A stretch of DNA of 64,000 nt from Microstegium vimineum (lineage: Eukaryota; Streptophyta; Magnoliopsida; Poales; Poaceae), in NCBI GenBank assembly GCA_022036555.1, contig CM039122.1:52852952-52916951 (forward strand), given 5' to 3'. This document shows, piece after piece, positions 1 through 12,960 of this stretch. Every line of letters starts with the position of its first letter. Positions within the stretch are counted from its first letter, which is position 1. A model generated the notes under the pieces. The model saw only the letters and a list, made by a program, of their open reading frames with translations, ran no database searches and had not been told where the DNA came from. Position numbers and translations under genes: made by a program.

Positions 1-1259
1 TGCAGCAAGATCCAAAAGGTGATCTTTTGTAAGAAAGGAAATTGCTATTGTTTCAAAAAAGCATATATATGTGCCAATATTTGGATACGTAAATCTGTCA
101 ACTTTCCTGTTTTTCCAGTCCTCAAAAACTGCCTGTTCAGTTGAAATTTTACGCTCTTCTAGCAGATCCGCTTGCTAAAGGCGCGCCTTGCTTTCAGTGA
201 TGCTTAAGTTAGATTGGCCTTGATGCGCGCGATCAGTCCCAAAACTGGACGTTCTACGCCGCGCCATTCTTATCGCAGGACACGTCAGCAGTGGCGAATA
301 TCCAGGCGCCCGCGTCGCTCGTGAGATCCGACCTGGGGTTGTTAAAATTAACCGATCCTTCTCATACAATAAACAACAATGAAAAATAAAATATAGTCCC
401 CGTTTTGTACTTTCTACTCGATTATCAGTGGCTATGCTAATGCCAATGAATATAGAAAAAACTTTGCTCTGGAATTCTCGGATGCACTTGCTAAAAATGT
501 TCTTCCACACTCTGCGCTTCAGGCGATGCGTATTCTGTACGATCGCCGTCGCGCGCTGTGCTCATCAATGCGCCTCCGATCCCTAGATGCATTGAAGCTC
601 AACTAGAGCAGAAGTGAAAACTTGCGAGTTCATGTTCCTTGTTTTCAGTGGTGATTGATGTGGTAGGATTAAGCTTGACGCAACCCAAGAACAACGAGTA
701 TACTGCACTACTAGCCGTTGGGTTACTTGGGTCAGTGTGACTTGTGCTAGTGGTAAGATTAAGCTTGAAGACGAACTTTGTATAAAAAACTAAAGAGTTT
801 GCTGTGACCAAAATCTTTGTACGGAGTAGTTGATAAGTTTTCATTTTATATAAATTATTTTGAGTGCCAAATTATTTTTAAGTTCTCAGACTTTGGAGTC
901 CAAAATTAAAATTTCTTCAAATGACCTCAGATGTTGACATGGTATATATACAAAAGTTACTGTCATCAATGTGTTTATCATTTTTTAGTTGATCTTTTTT
1001 ATTTTTCATTCATTTTAGAATCCTAAATGTTTGTTTTATTTTCTAAGGTTTTGAAATTCAAAATTAGAATTTTCAAACAACTTCTATAGATCATGTTAAT
1101 TTTTGAAGTTGTTAAAAAAAATTAAATTTTTGAATTTCAGAATTTAAGAAAATAAAACAAATATTAGAACTCTTGATGACTCTAAATAATAAAAAAATTA
1201 TGAACCACAAAGTTATAAATCACATTGATAAATGTAACTTTTGTAAACCTTGAAATAAA
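1..1259. other. AT-rich intergenic sequence
   Basis: No gene is recognised. The stretch is AT-rich, and its reading frames are short and lack plant protein motifs. From about 840 to 1260 it becomes very AT-rich with simple A/T runs, then passes abruptly into the abnormal block that starts near 1260. Confidence 0.5.
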
Positions 1260-3354
1260 AAGTGGTACAGCGCGTGATTACAATAAATACAACCCCCCTG
1301 CCCATATCCCCAAAGAAAGAAAACTTTTTTAAGCGTTTGCCGGTGTCCAAAAAACCAACGGGTTTTTGCTTAAAATTTTCCCCAAAATTTTTTTCCCCAA
1401 AAATACTGTGTCCCCGGGTTGCGACCCGGCCCTGGCCTTCACCAAAAAAAAGGCCCCCATCGGGGGTAGGCCAAATCCACTCGGGCTCTGCCGCACCCCC
1501 CACGGGCAAGACGCGGATGGTGGCCCGGGAAAAGAGCCCACGGCCACTCCCCCGCGCGTCGCCTTTTCCTTCCCCACACGCCGCACAGATGCCCCCCCGC
1601 CTCACCAGGCCCCCCAAACCCCAATCTCCCGTCTCGCATGGCCACACCCCCCGGAGCTCCACAAAAATTTTCCCCTCCCCCCCGCGCGGAGGGGCCAGCA
1701 CCCGAGCCGGGGGGCCATGCCCCCCCAAAAACACGCCTCGCCTTGCCGCCCCCTCGCCCACGGCCACACCCCCCCACCCTCGACCGCCCGAGTGGAGAGG
1801 ATACATGGATCCCCTTTCGTTTTCCTCCTTCGCCCCCGCGCCAGCCCCCCGCGGCGGACCCCCCGCCTCCGCCCCTCCGCAACGGGGGGCCCTCCTCCCG
1901 CCCCGACCAAACGACCCCTCGGGCTCTCGCCGCCCCCCCGGCCCCCCAAAACCAAAACAAACGCGGGGGTGGAGGCGCCCCCCCCGTGGCCGCGGTCGCC
2001 TACCTTTACCTTCCCCTCGCGGGGCGCCCACGGCCGCTTCCCCTCGCGCTTTCCCCTTCTTCAGCGCGTGTCCCCCGTCCCCCGCTGCTCGGCTTTCCAC
2101 TCATCGCCGCTCCCCCCTTTCCTCCTCTTCCTCACGCTCTATTCCCGTCGGGGGGAAACCCAAAGGGCCTTCCCTTTTCGTCCGTTCAATGGGGGGGGGC
2201 CCCGCGGCTCGCGTGCGGCTCTTTCCCCCCCACCTGCTCGCGCAGTCATTCGCGCCCCCGGGGGGGTTGGGTTCGAGGTTTTCCCCGAGCGGGAAAACGT
2301 CTTCCTTTCCTGCTCGTCCCTTGGTGTACGGCGGGGGCGCCCCCCTGCTCGGGAAGACGCCGCGGCTGCCTTTGTCGCAGAGCAGCCGACCCCCGGGTGA
2401 TGTGACCCCCAATTCCTTTCCTTAAAAATCAGTGGGGGAAAGGGAAAGGGGGGATCTGGATATGCAAAACGTCAAAAGGGTCCTTGGGGCGCTTGCGCAA
2501 AAAAAAGCTTATTAGTTTCAACCCCTTGTGTTTATATAGGTTATTTATTCCAATTCAATGGTGAACGTGGAAAGGGGTTGATACAATGACGTTGCAACCT
2601 AGGTATACCTTTTTTGAAGGGGAAAAATTTTTCGGGAAAAATACTGTACCTTTTTTTAGAATCTGAAATTTCCCTTAAAATTGGAATGGGGGAAAAGGGT
2701 GTTAAAAATTTCCTTTTTTGGATAAGTTTGAAATAAAATTTTTTGTAAAAGAAGGAATATTTTGGCTTTAAATCCTTTTATCTTGTCAATTGTTTGTTTG
2801 TTTGCTCTTCTTTTTTTCCAACGAATTTCGGATGGATTTTCCCCCTTTTTATTTTCCTTTATTTTTAGGGAAAAAAATTTTTTTTGGGGTTAAAACAAAA
2901 ATTTTCATTAACAAAAAATTTTGAAAAACCTTGAAAAGGGGTGAAAATTTTTTCCCATGGGGTTTTTTTTTTTGCTCAGGGCTTTTTTGGGGGTTTTTTT
3001 TGGTTTTGTATATTTTTTTTCTTTTAAAAATTTGGATAAAACAATTTTTTCCTTTGGCTTAGAAAAAGGGGGTAAAAATTTTTTATCCCTTTTTTTTTTT
3101 CAAAAGGGGTATTTTTTTTGGGGGAAAAAAATTATGGTGCGGAAAAATTTTTTTTTGGGAACCAAACCCTTTGGGAAAGCATCAAAAAAAGGGCTTTTTT
3201 AATTCATGGGAAAAAATTGGTTTTCTTTCTTTTTAGGCGGTTTTGGGAATTTTTGGTTTTTACAGTTGGCTTTTCTAGGGGGTTTTGTTTATTTTTTTTT
3301 TTATAAAAAAATTTCCCTTTGGCTTCCTTAAAAAAGTGATGAAAGGAAACGGTT

Positions 3355-3451
<97 letters not shown>

Positions 3452-4100
3452 GTACCATGGAGGAGGGCCCGTGTTCTTTTGTGGGGGGCTGCTCGTATTT
3501 TGGACTTTTTTTCAAGAACCTTATGTATTCAAAACCTGCGAGAAAAAATTTTTACTGCTAAAAATTTTCTGTAAGGTAATCGGATAGTTCCCAGTTGCTG
3601 AGTTGTGTGTCTTAAAATCTTTTTTTTTTTTAAATTTTTATTTCCACCTGTTCTATATGTGTTTGCTGATTTTTAAAAAAAAAGGAGGATTTGAAAAAAA
3701 TGGGATCAGTAGGGCTTTCATTTTTAAAAAGTACATTAAGTTTTTTTTTGACAAAAGTACTTAGAGATTTTGATTCGGGAGCATGGGAAAAGGGTTTGGC
3801 GATTATTATTTACCCCAAAAGGAAAGACTTTGCCTTTCGATCCCATTGGGGGGAGTTCCGAAGTATTTGGGCCTAAAACCAGAGCATAAACTATCGCAAA
3901 TCTTTCCCCAATTGCTTTACTGTGATCAGCTTTGGAAAAAAAAGTAAAATTTTAAGATTTTTTTGTGTTAAACGTTACACCCCTGGTGCAATAGATGCTG
4001 AGAGGCAGCTGTCACTCATTTCCTATGTTCTGCCAAATTTTTTTTTTTTTTAACTTTCTGACTTAAGGTGCAATTAAAAAAGGGAAATTCGACCTCAACG
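1260..4100. other. Abnormal, probably corrupted assembly segment
   Basis: Base use changes abruptly at about 1260. The first 1.2 kb is C-rich with many C runs. The next 1.6 kb is almost entirely runs of T, G and A, and a 94-base C run lies at 3356-3449. Normal grass sequence resumes near 4100. On the minus strand at 3814-3872 and below 3535, sequence like two consecutive bHLH exons can still be read, but with many small indels and lengthened homopolymers. That pattern fits base-calling or consensus failure over a real gene better than a biological repeat. The long open frames across the C-rich part are composition artefacts. Confidence 0.7.
3356..3449. repeat. Uninterrupted poly-C run (94 bases)
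   Basis: There are 94 consecutive C bases, followed directly by GGGTACC. It lies inside the damaged BIM-like locus, just where the third recognisable exon would end. Pure C runs of this length are not normal in plant genes, so this is most likely an assembly artefact. Confidence 0.85.
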
Positions 4101-4784
4101 AGCTTGCCTGTCATTTATCTTTGTCCTCCTCCGCTGCTCGGTAGCCGAGTGCTTGGATCTCGGTGTGCTGGGCCCCTGATCAAGGCTGCTGCCGCTGCTT
4201 CTCCCCTCCCCTCCTCTCTCCCCTGAACATGCAGGCCACGGGCAGTGTAATAAACGGCCTGAATTCTGAAAGACTGAATTCTGAACATGCAGGCCAAGAG
4301 AAAAAAAACAGCAGCAAATTTTACCTCTGGATCTTTGGTCGATGCCAGAATCTTGCCACATTGTGGCCGGACCGCTGTGAGCCCTGGCTCCCGATTCTGT
4401 TCCGTGCGGCGGCGGGCCCTCCGTTCTGGAAACATGGACGGCAGGAGGAAAGGCACCCGGCCTGACGGCGCCATGGCTGGACTGAGTCGTCGCAGATGCC
4501 ACCTGCCTGATGCTGAACGTCCCGACGCCACCGGGTAAGACATGCTCCGCCGAGTCCGCCTCCAGCCCCGACGACGGCGCCACGCCGATCGCTCCATCGC
4601 CGCCGCCGCCGCCGCCACCGCGCCGCTTGCCCAGCTTTAGGGGCTTCAGTGAATTGTGCACCCCCAATTCGTACCCTGCAACTGCAGTAGTGAAACGGCT
4701 TAGGTTATTACGACGTTCGCTGTATAAGTAGACGTGAATTACGAACGACCGAGACGCTTGCATACCTTGGGCGGAACGCTGCAC
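3450..4784 (-). CDS. BIM-type bHLH transcription factor (partial, corrupted 3' part)
   Basis: This resembles the BIM (BES1-interacting Myc-like) bHLH family, nuclear E-box-binding partners of BES1 in brassinosteroid signalling. The exon at 4108-4222 ends with the basic region and start of helix 1, RSKHSATEQRRRTKINDR, preceded by a Gly/Ser-rich stretch typical of BIM proteins. Its acceptor is TTCAG at 4223-4227 and its donor reads AG|GCAAGC, a GC donor. The next exon (about 3814-3872) shows a damaged version of the family's LREL-P--DQKRDKASFLLE segment. The next (from 3535 downward) shows VIEYIRFLQEKVQKYE with indels and runs into the poly-C tract. The 5' exon is uncertain: an open frame in phase extends up to 4784 and contains a Gly run near 4600. 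Later exons cannot be found. The family call is firm for the basic region; the gene limits are not. Confidence 0.6.
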
Positions 4785-4887
4785 CGGCGACGACGAGCCT
4801 CCTCCGGTGTGGAGCGAGAGGAAATCGTGGACCGGCTTCTCTCCTGCGGAGGATCACACGGGCACGTCAAATTCAGCGGAACGGAAC

Positions 4888-4890
<3 letters not shown>

Positions 4891-4929
<39 letters not shown>
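4891..4929. repeat. (AG)n microsatellite
   Basis: About 39 bases of perfect AG dinucleotide repeat. Confidence 0.95.
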
Positions 4930-4931
<2 letters not shown>

Positions 4932-5701
4932 CCAGCTTAGCGGCGACGGCAAGACGAAGAAAGGAACACGGCGAGCGGAAGCTTGTAGCTAGCTCTGACG
5001 ACGACATCCATTCTAGCTAGTCCGTACCTTGGAAGAGCTGCATTTTGGCACGCGGCGGGCACGGGAACCGAGAGATCTCTGCCTGCCAAGCCTGCGCTGC
5101 AGCAGAAGCCAGAAAGATGGTGCCTGGATCTTGCAGCCCGCTGGCTAGTAGGAGTACCGACGACGCCCGACGGAATGTGTGGCGAATTCGGCTGTCGACT
5201 CCGCTGAGCTTATTAAGTCAGGTGGATGTGGAGGAAGGAGCCACAGACAGCAGGCCAGCAGGCCAGGGATCGAACGAAGATGGAGAAGAGAGAGAGGGCT
5301 AAGCTTTCTGCTGTCTGTGAGTCTGTCAGTCTGTCTGATTGTGTCTTCGGTGTTTTTATCTCTTGAAATTTTGGAGTATCTTCGAAATTTTAGTACTAGC
5401 ACTGTACAAAACATAACAGCAAGGAGGAGCGAGGTCGGATGTGATTATGTGAAGGCTTTAGCGTGTCTAGCACGCGGGGCTACGACGTGCCTGTCGGCAA
5501 AGTGTAATCCAAGCATGCATGTCTGGCTAATGATCCTAATGAATTAACGGCTAGCTAGCCGCGTGTTCGATGCATGACAACTGACGTGACCACCGCTAAT
5601 TGCGGCACAAACGATAGCATAAGCAACCGATCCAACTCCCTTGGAGTAAAAAACCATGAAAATACCACTGCTCACGCTCACGTAGTAGGAGAGCACTGGT
5701 T

Positions 5702-5727
5702 GAGAGAGAGAGAGAGAGAGAGAGAGG
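5702..5727. repeat. (GA)n microsatellite
   Basis: About 26 bases of perfect GA dinucleotide repeat. Confidence 0.95.
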
Positions 5728-8199
5728 CTAGCTAGTAGCTCCTCCATCCAGGCTAGCCCACGTGCTCCACCGGTGCGGAGACGAAGTTGTACACCGCCTT
5801 GCCGGTGGGCCTCCCTTTCCTTTCCTTTCCTTTCCTCTCCCCATCCGATCCGTTGCGCGCACATGCCCAGCCACCGAGGCTGCCGCTGGCTGCGTTGCGC
5901 GAGACACCCGCGCTTTCCGGCAGCGGCACAGCAGGACGAGCTAGCAATGCTAATACAAAGCTAGCAGGTGGGCGCGTCACGCGTAGTCGATCGCGTGCCT
6001 CTCCGCCTCCTCTCCCGCTCCTGCTCCGCTCACACGCCTCATGGCTGATGGCTCATGTGCCGCGCGCGTCGTGCTAGCCTAGCAAACCACCAATTGGTCG
6101 AGAGCGACATGCGCACCGCCTGGTGGCCTGGCCTGGCCTCGCAAGCTAGCTAGCTAGCGCGCGCACCTGCCGCCGGTGCCTGCTGATGCCGCCAGCTATC
6201 CAGCCAGCGCGCGCGCGCGCTTCGCCGGCCACGTTGCTGCGCTCCACCGCCGGGGTGGTGGTGGTGGTGGCCTTTACAACCAGGAGCCCCTCAAAGGGGG
6301 TGTGCCATCCACCGCCGGTATAATGTGGCTAGCTAGGTAGAGCACGAGAGCTCGTTCGTTCGATCGCATCGCATGGCTAGCCGCGCGCGCGGATCAGGAG
6401 GAGGACACAGGACGGGACCGGATCGGATCGGATCGACCGGCCCGGCCGGGAGACACGGCACGTTCGACCGCGACGCGTGGCCTGCCCTTCTGCTCGGTGT
6501 GCCGGCCGGCGCCGCGGCGCGCGCGGATCGGAGACGATATGATATCTGGATGGATGGGGCGCGGTGACGGTGAGTAGTAGTGAGATGAGGGTGGGCGCGG
6601 CGCGCGCGTGTACGATGTGCGCCCGGCCGACGCTAGCTAGGTTTCCAGCTGCATGCTGCCCCTCTTATGCGTGCGTGCATGCGCCTGTCGCCGTCACCGA
6701 TCGCGCGTAGGTACCACGGTGCACGTGCCGCCGGTGGGGCGCGACGCCTACTGCTACAGGTCTACAGTCTACATGGGGTCCGGTCGGCCGGCCGGCTCCA
6801 TGCATCAAGATGGTGGTGGCGCGGTGCATGCATGAACCCAACAAACTGATGAACGGTCCCCATGATCGCATCAGTACCCTGCAGTGTGCTATACGTACTC
6901 CGTCGTCCCTGGCGCGTGAAACTGAGCTCAAACACGGGCGTCTCGCCAACAACCATGTCCGGCCTGCTGGGCCCGCGTGGCGTCGACTCGATCACTCAAG
7001 TCACCGGCCTGTGCTGCCAAATCTGGGCGAAGCGATGGATAGCTTAACACACACCAGTCAAGGTAGCTAGCTAGCTAGGGTTCATGAGCTAGCATAAGCT
7101 AATTTTAACTTTTAGCCGCAGCACCTAGTATAGCTAACTGCCTAACAAGCTTAGCAACGGGCTCCCTGACTCCCTCCAAGTCGTCGTTGCGGCGGCAAGG
7201 GCAGGCAAATACGACAAGGCGCATGTGTCTCGCACAACCCAGCGGGGAAGCTTCGCGTCCGTTTCCTCTTGCGGCGTAGCAAAACCCAAAACATGCATGG
7301 GCGCGGAGTATTCTTCTCGGTTGAGATGGACGTTTAAAAATGATGGGATTCCCATGGATCAAATAATCCATCATTGGGAGGTCAGTGGATGGCGTCGTGC
7401 TCTGCTCTCTGCACTTCCTCTCTGATCGATCGATCGATCGGAACATTCCCTCTGCCACTCTCTGCAATGCCAAGCTGAGGAATCCGTTTAGGGATCAGTA
7501 AACAACTCCCGGCCCCCCGATTAGTTTATCAGCTCCCCGGTGGATTAGCTAGCGTAGTGCTCGCCACTCAGATCTGACGACCCCTAACGCCGAGGCTTAG
7601 CTTGGGGTTTTGGCATCACGTGGCCAACGCATCCATCCAACACCGCGACCGCCCGGTGGCGCTTGCTTTGGTGCTGCCTGCCTTCCAGAGTTGCAGTGCA
7701 GCTGCTGCTGCGGTAATTAATATAATAATAACAAATGAAAACCACGAGTCGGCAGTAATAACCGGCTTCCGGCTATAAGTGCTGAGATTATTTGCCTGTG
7801 CTGCATGCTTTTCGGGTTAGATTACGGGACACGGATCTGTTTTTTAGGGGAGGGGCATGTGGGTTTGGGGCTTTTGCAAGTGAGTTGTCGCCGTCATGGC
7901 GTGGGTGCCCACCGGCACGTGACGTGAGTGGCCCGTCCGTCCATTTTGGATTTCTGATTTGCGATAGCTTGCCCCACCAATCGGAGTTCACCACACATGC
8001 TATATACAGGTCGCCACTCAGGCAGGTGTACCGACGGGGAGGGTGCACCGTGGTTTGACAAGTGCTCAAGGCGCTAAAATTCTCCACTACTGCTAACCGG
8101 GAAATTAATTGCAAGAATAGTAAAACACAGAGAGCATGTTTTTGGACAGCTAGCTTTGAGATCGAGACAGTATACATCGTACTAGTTGAAAACGCGTGT

Positions 8200-11100
8200 A
8201 GTATTAATAGGCAAATGTCTCAACACAGATAGATGTGGGAGTATAATTTAGATTAATACTTTGCATCATACTATAAAAAGAGAGTGGGTTAATATATAAC
8301 ACAAACAGAGTTCAGAAATGCATCAAAGATTGGACTTTACATAGTTTGATACTAAGACTTTGCATAAGAGTGTGTGATGATGTACCAGAGGTAGCAAAGG
8401 CGCCTTTTCAACGAGGGTGCACAATTCACATATAGAGATAGTATTTGGTAGAGTAACTATACATCTTGGCGGGAAGGACAACGATCATCTTCTCAGTATC
8501 TTGGTTCACGGTCTGAAAGATTTGTGTCCATCGAGGCTATGGTGTCTTCGTTGGTTGAATCTGCGTGCAAATTTGGCTATTCTGTATGCGATGACACTGA
8601 CTGGGTAATTTCTTGGTCGGGATGTCTGCAAGCATGATCGGTGCCAGGTAGCTATCAGCATTGTTTTTGCTGGTGAACTATTTTACAATGACCATGCCTA
8701 GCTGCCGCCATGCTTGCTGGAGCAAATACTTTCTGCTGATATGAAGAAACCGTGTCAGTCATGTGCACACCTAGAACACGAGGAAAACATATGAAAGCCA
8801 GTAGTGGCAAAACGTAAGACATCTGAGAGAACTATACCATGGCAAGGTGACCCTGTTGCTCCTGAGTCATAGGTCTCTAGAGTTATCGTATGATTCACTA
8901 ACTCTACTAAAAACAACATGCTAAGAACAATAATCAATTAGATAGATATGGAGCAAGGCCAGCCAAGAACATATTAACTGAACAACTCTGAATACCCCTA
9001 GTCAAGCACAACTATCAGCTCTGAATATTTGAACATATAATAAAACTAACCTTTGTTGAACAAATACATGTTAAGAACAATTGTTAACTCTCCGTTGTCA
9101 CTTATGAGGTACTTAAACAACTATAAACTTTCAATTGCATGTTTCTACAACCTACCTCCATGCCAACTCCCATGTGAGAATATGTTTTTTAGATGGCACA
9201 AATAATTTCTTGACTAACCAATAGAACAAAGGTACAACTGTTAGTACAGTATGATCACATCAAGCACACTAAGTACTCTCGCATGACTGGGTAAAAACGG
9301 AGAACATTACAGTTTACATTGGCAGTGGGCTAGATAGTACCAACCTACAATTTCAGCCAAAAATCATCAGGAACATCTGGTAACTGAGCAAAGGGTAGAG
9401 GGAGAAATAACTTACTGAGATGATGACGCTATGGCTCCAAGGATATCCGCTCTATCTGGATTGACCAAGGAAATTCAGTTCAAAAAAGGTCACTCAAATC
9501 AATACGGCACAATAAACTTTGTCCACCCCTTGACTTTTTTTTACCCGTGCTTTGTTGTCAGAGACATATATGTGCAGCTGAATCCATCAAGCATCAACAT
9601 ATCGAGGGATGTCCCCTTGACCCCAAAACCTCAGAAGAGCACAAAAAAAGAAAAGGAGAATGATTAGCATTGGAACCTGTCTTTGACATTACTGGGATTA
9701 GTATACTTTAGCATAAAAAAGAATTGCTTATTTATGCCTATCTCAGGTCAAGAGTATATAGTAACTGACAAGCCAAAATGTGAAAAAGAAGATAAGTGAA
9801 AGGAAGTCTCAGAAATTTGAAAAAATGGCATCACTTGATCTGTTGCACTTAGGTAGCCACAGCATGCAAGCATAAAACATCATTCTGAAAAAGAAGGGAA
9901 GCCAGAGGTAGGATGTAAAATAAAGCAAACAAAATCACTTGACCTCTTGCAGGTGGGTAAGCATAATATGCAATTAAGAAGCGGCATTTAGAAGGGAAAA
10001 AACAAGATGTGGGCACATACAGAGAAGAATATAGCTAGTATTGGCGAGAGCTACAAGAAATTGCATCGGACAGAGCATAGGACCGATGTTATATGGACAT
10101 GCTGTGGACCTTTGAAGATCATCAACCTATATTCTAAAGTAATATTAGATAACATTTTCATCAGAGGCTTTAGAATAGCAAAGAATTTTTTCACGTGGAC
10201 GGTTGTCACATGACAATGTGACATCAATGTATGAGCCATCAGAAAAAACTAAATAATAGGTTTCACATGCATATAGCACTTAAATCCAGGAAAGAGAAGG
10301 GTGCCTGTAGCCAGTCAAAACACGAGATGTATCATAGCACAGTAAAGTGCCATTGGGGTAAACATGGATCGTAGATTGAGAAAATGAGCGCTACAAAACA
10401 TTACAAAATAATTCTCCCACCGTCAACATGCTCCCTAACAGGAAACCCCAGCAGGATTATAGGGCGTAATGAGGCCAAAGCATCTGAGACATTATACAAC
10501 AATAAATTAAAAAAACATCCTTCTATTGTTTGGAAAGGAAAAATTATTCAATATATATTTAGGCAAATGCTTTGGGTTTATTACACATAATCTTTAGTGA
10601 ATTTGGAGGACACAACAGCATCCATGCATGTAATTTTTTAGCAAAACATGTGCCATATACATGTACCCCAAATTAGCAAATGTAAACCTGATGAAAGATA
10701 TTCTTGAAAAGCTCTGACATGATAGGGCGACATAACTATATGAGACATCAGGAAAAAACAATAGGTTTGACATGCATAAAGTAATCAATTCTAGGGTGAG
10801 TGTGTGTATCAGAATAGGATTCTATGTTACTGCAGCTGAAATTAGCATATGTAAATTATTTCGAAGGTATTAGGTCTCCGAAGTCTGAACAAACACGTGC
10901 CCGTGCAGATAGCGAAGGGGTACTTACAGGAGGATGCAGGCCGTGCACCCCAGCACATGATGAGCATACTTGGCTGTACGGACACAGAAGGCGGGGAGCA
11001 CATCTGGAGCAGGGGCGAAGCCCTGACCTAGCTCCACGGCATCGCTGCTCCGGGGCGACCCGCGCAGGTCGATACGCCAGACCTTGTTCGTGCTGGCGTG

Positions 11101-11640
11101 GGGTCCACCTGCGCAGGCCACCGCACGTAGTCGCCGGCGCTGGTGCTGGGCCGTCCGGCGCCGCCCGCACCGGCACATCCTGTGTCTGTGCGACGGCAGC
11201 GCGCAAGGGGCGCGGGAGCGGCATGGCCATCGTTGAGCGAACGTACCCCTGCGGGAGAAGAGGCCATCCGCGCTGCTACGCCGCCGGAGCGGGCACGGGC
11301 TGGGGTCGCGCTGAGGCCTGACGCGCCGCCCGCGCCTGCTCGGCTGAGCCGAGGGCCGCCAGCTGCGCACATGACGAGGCTTGCCGGTGCTGGGGCCGCC
11401 GCGTCGACGGGGTGTGGAGAAGAAGGGGAGGGAGCGCGCCGCAAGATCCGGAGAGAAGGGAGGCGATGCGACGGAGAGGACGAGGAGGCTCGTTTTTTTC
11501 CCCGGAGGATTTGAGAAGGATTTTTTTTTTGAGTTTATTTAGGAGAGGGAAGAGACTATGTAGGCAGGTAAAAAGGCACGTAGTAAGACGTGGTTAGGTT
11601 AAATATGAGCCGTAGATTTGGAAAAGAACGCTGTGAAATT
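8200..11640. other. Unassigned region with a GC island at 10.85-11.5 kb
   Basis: From 8.2 to 10.85 kb the DNA is AT-rich and has no frame I can assign to a family. A fragment near 8.45-8.65 kb reads as protein-like for about 40 codons on plus but matches nothing I recognise. At 10.85-11.5 kb there is a sharp GC island with several overlapping open frames on both strands, which could be the first exon or UTR of a minus-strand gene whose other exons I cannot find. Transcript evidence would be needed to call a gene. Confidence 0.3.
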
Positions 11641-12129
11641 TTTTTACTAACGTGGATACCTCCATAATCGACAAACCTATGCTCTATTGTAGTTAACTAA
11701 TCTCTCCGGTGCATCGCCGGCCCATCAGAGAAGCTATACAGTAATAGCTAGTTTTTCTGTTTTTGTTCTGTGGATGGGCACCGCCTTTTCTCCGGTACTG
11801 CACCAGAAAATGCACTGCAGAGTTCCGGTTTGTGTGTGTGTTTTTTTTTTTTTTTTTTGGTTGAGTGGTGGTCAACCCATTTTAGCTAGAAGGCTGTGAT
11901 CTTGTTGGTCCAATGTGTAATATGATCCGGCCCCTATATTTTTCTGCTGTCAGGGGCCATAAATACTATCGACACCTGTAGAAAAGATGAGATGCAAAAT
12001 TGGAAGTATCGTGACAACACATTATTGCACCAAATTAAATAAGTTTCTAAGTGAACTGCGGTTTTAGTTTTATCTATTTTTACTTTTAAAAATCAAAATA
12101 ATATAGTTCTCGGTCACTTTCGAGTTTTC

Positions 12130-12352
12130 TTTTTTTTTTAATTACACAGCATAACGCAGACGCTCAACACGCACGTACACTCACCCCTATGACTACACGT
12201 ACGTAAACCTTACCCCTATGAGCACCTCCGAAGGACTGAGCCGACAGATCTCGAGCTTCACGAAGTCACCACATAGACGTCTCGCTGTCGACGGGAACGT
12301 CGCCTACCACTAAAAGCATAGCACCGATAAATCCTAAAATAAATTCAGAAAA
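12130..12352 (-). mobile_element. Au-like SINE relic
   Basis: The stretch begins at a poly-T tract (the reverse of a SINE 3' tail) and runs through a series of motifs I know as a common dispersed grass repeat: CTCACCCCTATGA, CCCCTATGAGCACCTCCGAA, GACTGAGCCG and GACGGGAACGTC. In that repeat family (Au SINE, from memory) the 5' end is tRNA-derived. That end, at the high-coordinate side, is missing here, so the copy is 5'-truncated and lies on the minus strand. Confidence 0.6.
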
Positions 12353-12736
12353 TGACAGCCTGAAATTCGCTCTCTCAGTATAGATGTGCTTAAAGATCTA
12401 GAGACAAAAGAAGCTTCCTTCATATTACAATTAGAGTTGCAACCTGAGATGTCAGAGCGAATATACACAACTAGGCTTAACAACGGGTTAGCAAAAGTTT
12501 TAACAAAGTTGGACTTTTGGGTCGTGGCAATACCTCTCATCGTTGGAGCTAAGAGACTCCAAACAGGGTTAGTTCTCCGCCGTCCTTCTCAATAGGAAAT
12601 TCTTCCCTTGTAGCATCTGAGATTGAAAGCCTTTATGGCCATCTTAGCCAATCTAGAACTTACCTAGATTTTTTAGTTGAAGTTATGCTACCTTATTTTT
12701 CTCATCATAATGCCATGTGTATGTAGACTGTAGTGG

Positions 12737-12960
12737 AGTAATACCTTCATCCCTAAAAAAAATGTAATTCTCGCTTTTCAACAAATATTTTAAACTTTAA
12801 CTAATTTTATATAAAAAATACTAACATCCATGATATAAAATTAGTATCATTAGATTAGTTATAGAATATATTTTTATAATAAAATTATTTAGAGATATAA
12901 ATGCTAAAACTATTTAAAATAAAATTGATCAAATATGAGCTACCTTGACCAGCATGTTTC
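12737..12960. mobile_element. Decayed Stowaway-like MITE (one end visible)
   Basis: The left end CTTCATCCCTAAAAA resembles the grass Stowaway terminal repeat, and the AT-rich interior is typical of the family. No convincing matching right end is visible, so this is a relic call. Confidence 0.3.

Larger units (their letters stand above)
4785..8200. other. Gene-free GC-rich intergenic region (upstream of the BIM-like gene)
   Basis: No conserved coding region is recognised. The stretch is GC-rich with short repeats (GCTAGC and GATC tetranucleotides, CGCG runs, two GA microsatellites) and would contain the promoter of the minus-strand BIM-like gene. I looked for common plant microRNA sequences and saw none. 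Confidence 0.4.

Noticed and set aside
1262..2425. Long overlapping open frames on both strands in the C-rich block
   Set aside because: The frames are open because the sequence is almost all C and G; the proteins are Pro/Arg or Gly/Arg strings with no domain, and the block looks corrupted.
3204..3587. Frames coding poly-Gly or poly-Pro
   Set aside because: They are translations of the 94-base C run.
7421..7440. GATC tetranucleotide run
   Set aside because: Only about five units of simple repeat, with nothing to suggest function.
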